Shown here piece after piece: positions 12,887-14,272 of a DNA stretch of 14,272 bases (the stretch's first letter is position 1; each line of letters opens with the position of its first letter). Both the position numbers and the translations under genes were made by a program. Source of the DNA: DASXYG01 sp036502625 (GTDB lineage: Bacteria > Actinomycetota > Actinomycetes > Streptosporangiales > Streptosporangiaceae); the NCBI GenBank assembly GCA_036502625.1, contig DASXYG010000119.1:1-14272 (forward strand). Reading direction: 5' to 3'. Under the pieces are notes generated by a model, which did not search any database, was not told the DNA's origin, and saw only the letters and a list, made by a program, of their open reading frames with translations.

Positions 12887-13204
12887 CTAGCGGGTGGGGT
12901 CGGGGACGGGGCGGCCCAGGAGGGACGTCAGGGCGGCGCGGCTGTCCGCGCGGGCGGACTTGTTGTGGCGGATTCGGGCGCAGCGGGTGCAGCGGTGGGC
13001 GATGACGTACGCGTCGCCTCTGGTCAGGGCGGCCACCGGCTCCATCAGCGCCTGGCAGGTCTCCTCGCGGTCGCCGGGGTAGACGTCCACGTGGCGGGAC
13101 CACAGGCAGTGGGGGCAGTGGTTCGTATAGCCGTTGCCGTGGATCTCGCGGTGGCAGTGGCCGCACGCGAAGTCCTCGACGCGGCGGGTGAAGCGGCCGC
13201 TCAT
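12887..13204 (-). CDS. RNHCP-domain small zinc-ribbon-like protein
   Basis: A 105-aa protein with the signature of the RNHCP family: FACGHCHREI (Cys14, Cys17), YTNHCPHCLWSRHVDVYPGD (residues 26-45; Cys30, Cys33), TC at 49-50, and HRCTRCARIRHNKSARAD (Cys72, Cys75). Three CxxC pairs strongly suggest bound zinc. The name-giving Arg before NHCP is Thr here. The family is common in actinobacteria and firmicutes and has no established function that I know of; nucleic-acid binding is a guess from its cysteine pairs and basic residues. The start is ATG 13204, with GAGG six bases upstream on the minus strand. It is divergent from the acyltransferase gene, with only 58 bp between starts, so both promoters share that gap. 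Confidence 0.88.
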   Translation of the reverse strand: MSGRFTRRVEDFACGHCHREIHGNGYTNHCPHCLWSRHVDVYPGDREETCQALMEPVAALTRGDAYVIAHRCTRCARIRHNKSARADSRAALTSLLGRPVPDPTR

Positions 13205-13262
13205 GACTGCCTCGGGGTCATGCGAATACTCTATGGTCGGCCGCGAACCTGAAGGGACGACC

Positions 13263-13934
13263 GTGGGGTACCGCAAACTCAAGATCGTCGTACGGCCGGT
13301 CCTCGTGGCTCTGTGGCGGCCGCGGGTCACGGGGCTCGAGCACCTTCCCGCGGACGGCCCGGTGATCGTCGCGTCCAACCACCTCTCCCTCGCGGACTTC
13401 GTCTTCCTCGGCCTCGCCGCCCCCCGCCACATCACGTTCGTGGTCAAGGGCGAGGCGTTCGCGGTCGGCGGCCTCGGCGGCCGCCTGCTGACCTGGGTCC
13501 TGCGCACCATGGGCCAGCTCCGCCTCGAACGCGGCGCCGGCCGCGGCGCCCAGGCCGCCCTCGACGCCGGCCTGGGTGTCCTGGACGAGGGCGGCGTACT
13601 CGGCATCTACCCGGAAGGCACCCGCTCCCCGGACGGCCGCCTCCACAAGGGCCGTACGGGCGTCGGCTGGCTCGCACTGACCTCCGGCGCCCCGGTCATC
13701 CCGGTAGCCATGAGCGGTACGGGCAAGGTCCTCCCCCCAGGCGCCGCCCTCCCCCGCCTGGTACGCGTAGCCGTACGTTTCGGCCCCCCGGTCTCCCTGA
13801 AGGAGTACACCGGCCAAGCCACCGAGCCCCAGGCCCGCCGCACCGCCACCGACACCATCATGACCGCGATCGGCAACCTGTCAGGCGAGACACCCACCGA
13901 CACGTACGCCAACACGGTCAAGCGCCCCCGCTGA
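13263..13934 (+). CDS. PlsC-type 1-acyl-sn-glycerol-3-phosphate acyltransferase (LPLAT family)
   Basis: A membrane-associated acyltransferase of 223 aa, typical for actinobacterial PlsC-like proteins. It probably transfers an acyl chain to lysophosphatidate in phospholipid synthesis, though related enzymes act on other lysolipids. The catalytic HX4D motif is NHLSLAD (His40, Asp45). Motif III is IYPEGTRS with Glu118. Motif IV is GAPVIPVAMSG. A hydrophobic N-terminal stretch and the LLTWVLRTMGQLRLERG segment precede motif III as expected. The start is GTG 13263, with AAGGGA (13252-13257) five bases upstream. It is likely monocistronic; a hairpin at 14066-14091 is a candidate terminator but lies 130 bases downstream. 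Confidence 0.93.
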   Translation: MGYRKLKIVVRPVLVALWRPRVTGLEHLPADGPVIVASNHLSLADFVFLGLAAPRHITFVVKGEAFAVGGLGGRLLTWVLRTMGQLRLERGAGRGAQAALDAGLGVLDEGGVLGIYPEGTRSPDGRLHKGRTGVGWLALTSGAPVIPVAMSGTGKVLPPGAALPRLVRVAVRFGPPVSLKEYTGQATEPQARRTATDTIMTAIGNLSGETPTDTYANTVKRPR

Positions 13935-14272
13935 ACCCTCGCCCCTACTCCAAGCGCGCGTCAGCCCGGGTGGCGTCTGGTAACGGCCCGCCCTCCCCTC
14001 CCGCGCAGCGGCCTGGACCTCGATGTGCGCGAGTCTGGGGGCAGGCCGGACCCGCTGGACCGCCCGGGAGCCGACGGAGCGAGCGGCTCCCCCCGTCCTC
14101 ATTGCCCAGAGCTGTGCACGCTCGGAGTGGTCAGGGCGGACGGCCACCGCCTCACCGCCCAGGGAAGTGCAGTTCACTGCGCAGAGAGATCAGCTCAGGT
14201 GGGGTCCGGCAGGGTGGGCGACCGCCTCCGGACTCACTACCCGGGGCTACACACTCAGGGCGGGGCGGGCGG
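13935..14272. other. Intergenic stretch without a supportable gene
   Basis: I find no protein with family features here on either strand. A minus-strand open frame (14177 to 13881) runs back into plsC and has no recognisable motif. The only clear structure is the hairpin at 14066-14091. Short CTCAGG-like and GGGCGG-like motifs near 14120-14272 recall the 16-bp repeat but show no regular period before the window ends. Confidence 0.5.
14066..14091 (+). terminator. Candidate terminator hairpin downstream of plsC
   Basis: GGGAGCCG (14066-14073) and CGGCTCCC (14084-14091) form a perfect 8-bp stem with a 10-base loop. A C-run follows, then GTCCTCATT, not a T-tract. Placement 130 bases past plsC is compatible with a distal terminator, or with a terminator for a gene beyond the window on the other strand. 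Confidence 0.4.

Noticed and set aside
13881..14177. A 98-aa minus-strand protein at the window end
   Set aside because: No motif, no convincing start region, and it overlaps the end of plsC; it looks like chance open frame.
14100..14272. A second copy of the 16-bp repeat array at the window end
   Set aside because: CTCAGG and GGGCGG motifs recur, but intervals are irregular and the unit consensus does not align over more than one or two copies.

Overview
The window is chromosomal DNA from a high-GC actinomycete. By eye GC is above 70%, third codon positions are strongly G/C, GTG and TTG starts are frequent, and it carries CarD, an F420/flavin split-barrel protein, a DUF2637 membrane protein and an RNHCP zinc protein. 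Gene content and style suggest Streptosporangiales (an Actinomadura/Thermomonospora-like organism), but I cannot prove the genus. No phage, IS element, plasmid, CRISPR or biosynthetic cluster is visible. This is mostly housekeeping DNA with one unusual non-coding tract.

Layout. (1) 43-3347: an AzgA-type purine permease, then a MarR regulator tightly coupled to an MFS exporter. The MFS gene has no normal start codon at its junction with marR. (2) 3357-4873: a divergent TetR regulator and QorB-like NAD(P)-binding protein, with two matching palindromic operators on the reductase promoter. (3) 4880-6350, minus strand: a PCu(A)C-fold lipoprotein that has lost its copper ligands, and a membrane-anchored protein with a probable thioredoxin-like domain carrying a CxC motif. 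(4) 6583-7559: carD and ispF. (5) 7569-8235: about 41 head-to-tail copies of a degenerate 16-bp repeat, filling the whole convergent gap between ispF and the next gene. (6) 8218-10215: a DUF2637-type membrane protein with a 300-residue acidic tail, divergent from a split-barrel F420/FMN oxidoreductase. (7) 10246-12599: cysS and rlmB, overlapping by 4 nt. (8) 12656-12729: tRNA-Thr(UGU) and a GC hairpin. (9) 12887-13934: a small RNHCP zinc protein divergent from a PlsC-type acyltransferase. The last 338 bases hold no gene I can support.

Functional picture. carD, ispF, cysS and rlmB are the remains of the cluster known in mycobacteria as carD-ispD-ispF-cysS-rlmB. They cover RNA polymerase open-complex stability, isoprenoid precursors, Cys-tRNA synthesis and 23S rRNA methylation. 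Here ispD is absent, and ispF is separated from cysS by the repeat tract plus two genes. The MarR/MFS and TetR/QorB pairs look like local ligand- or stress-responsive modules, each with recognisable operator palindromes.

The least explained element is the 16-bp repeat tract. Its non-triplet period, variable unit length, and position spanning a gene end make it the best candidate here for something undescribed.
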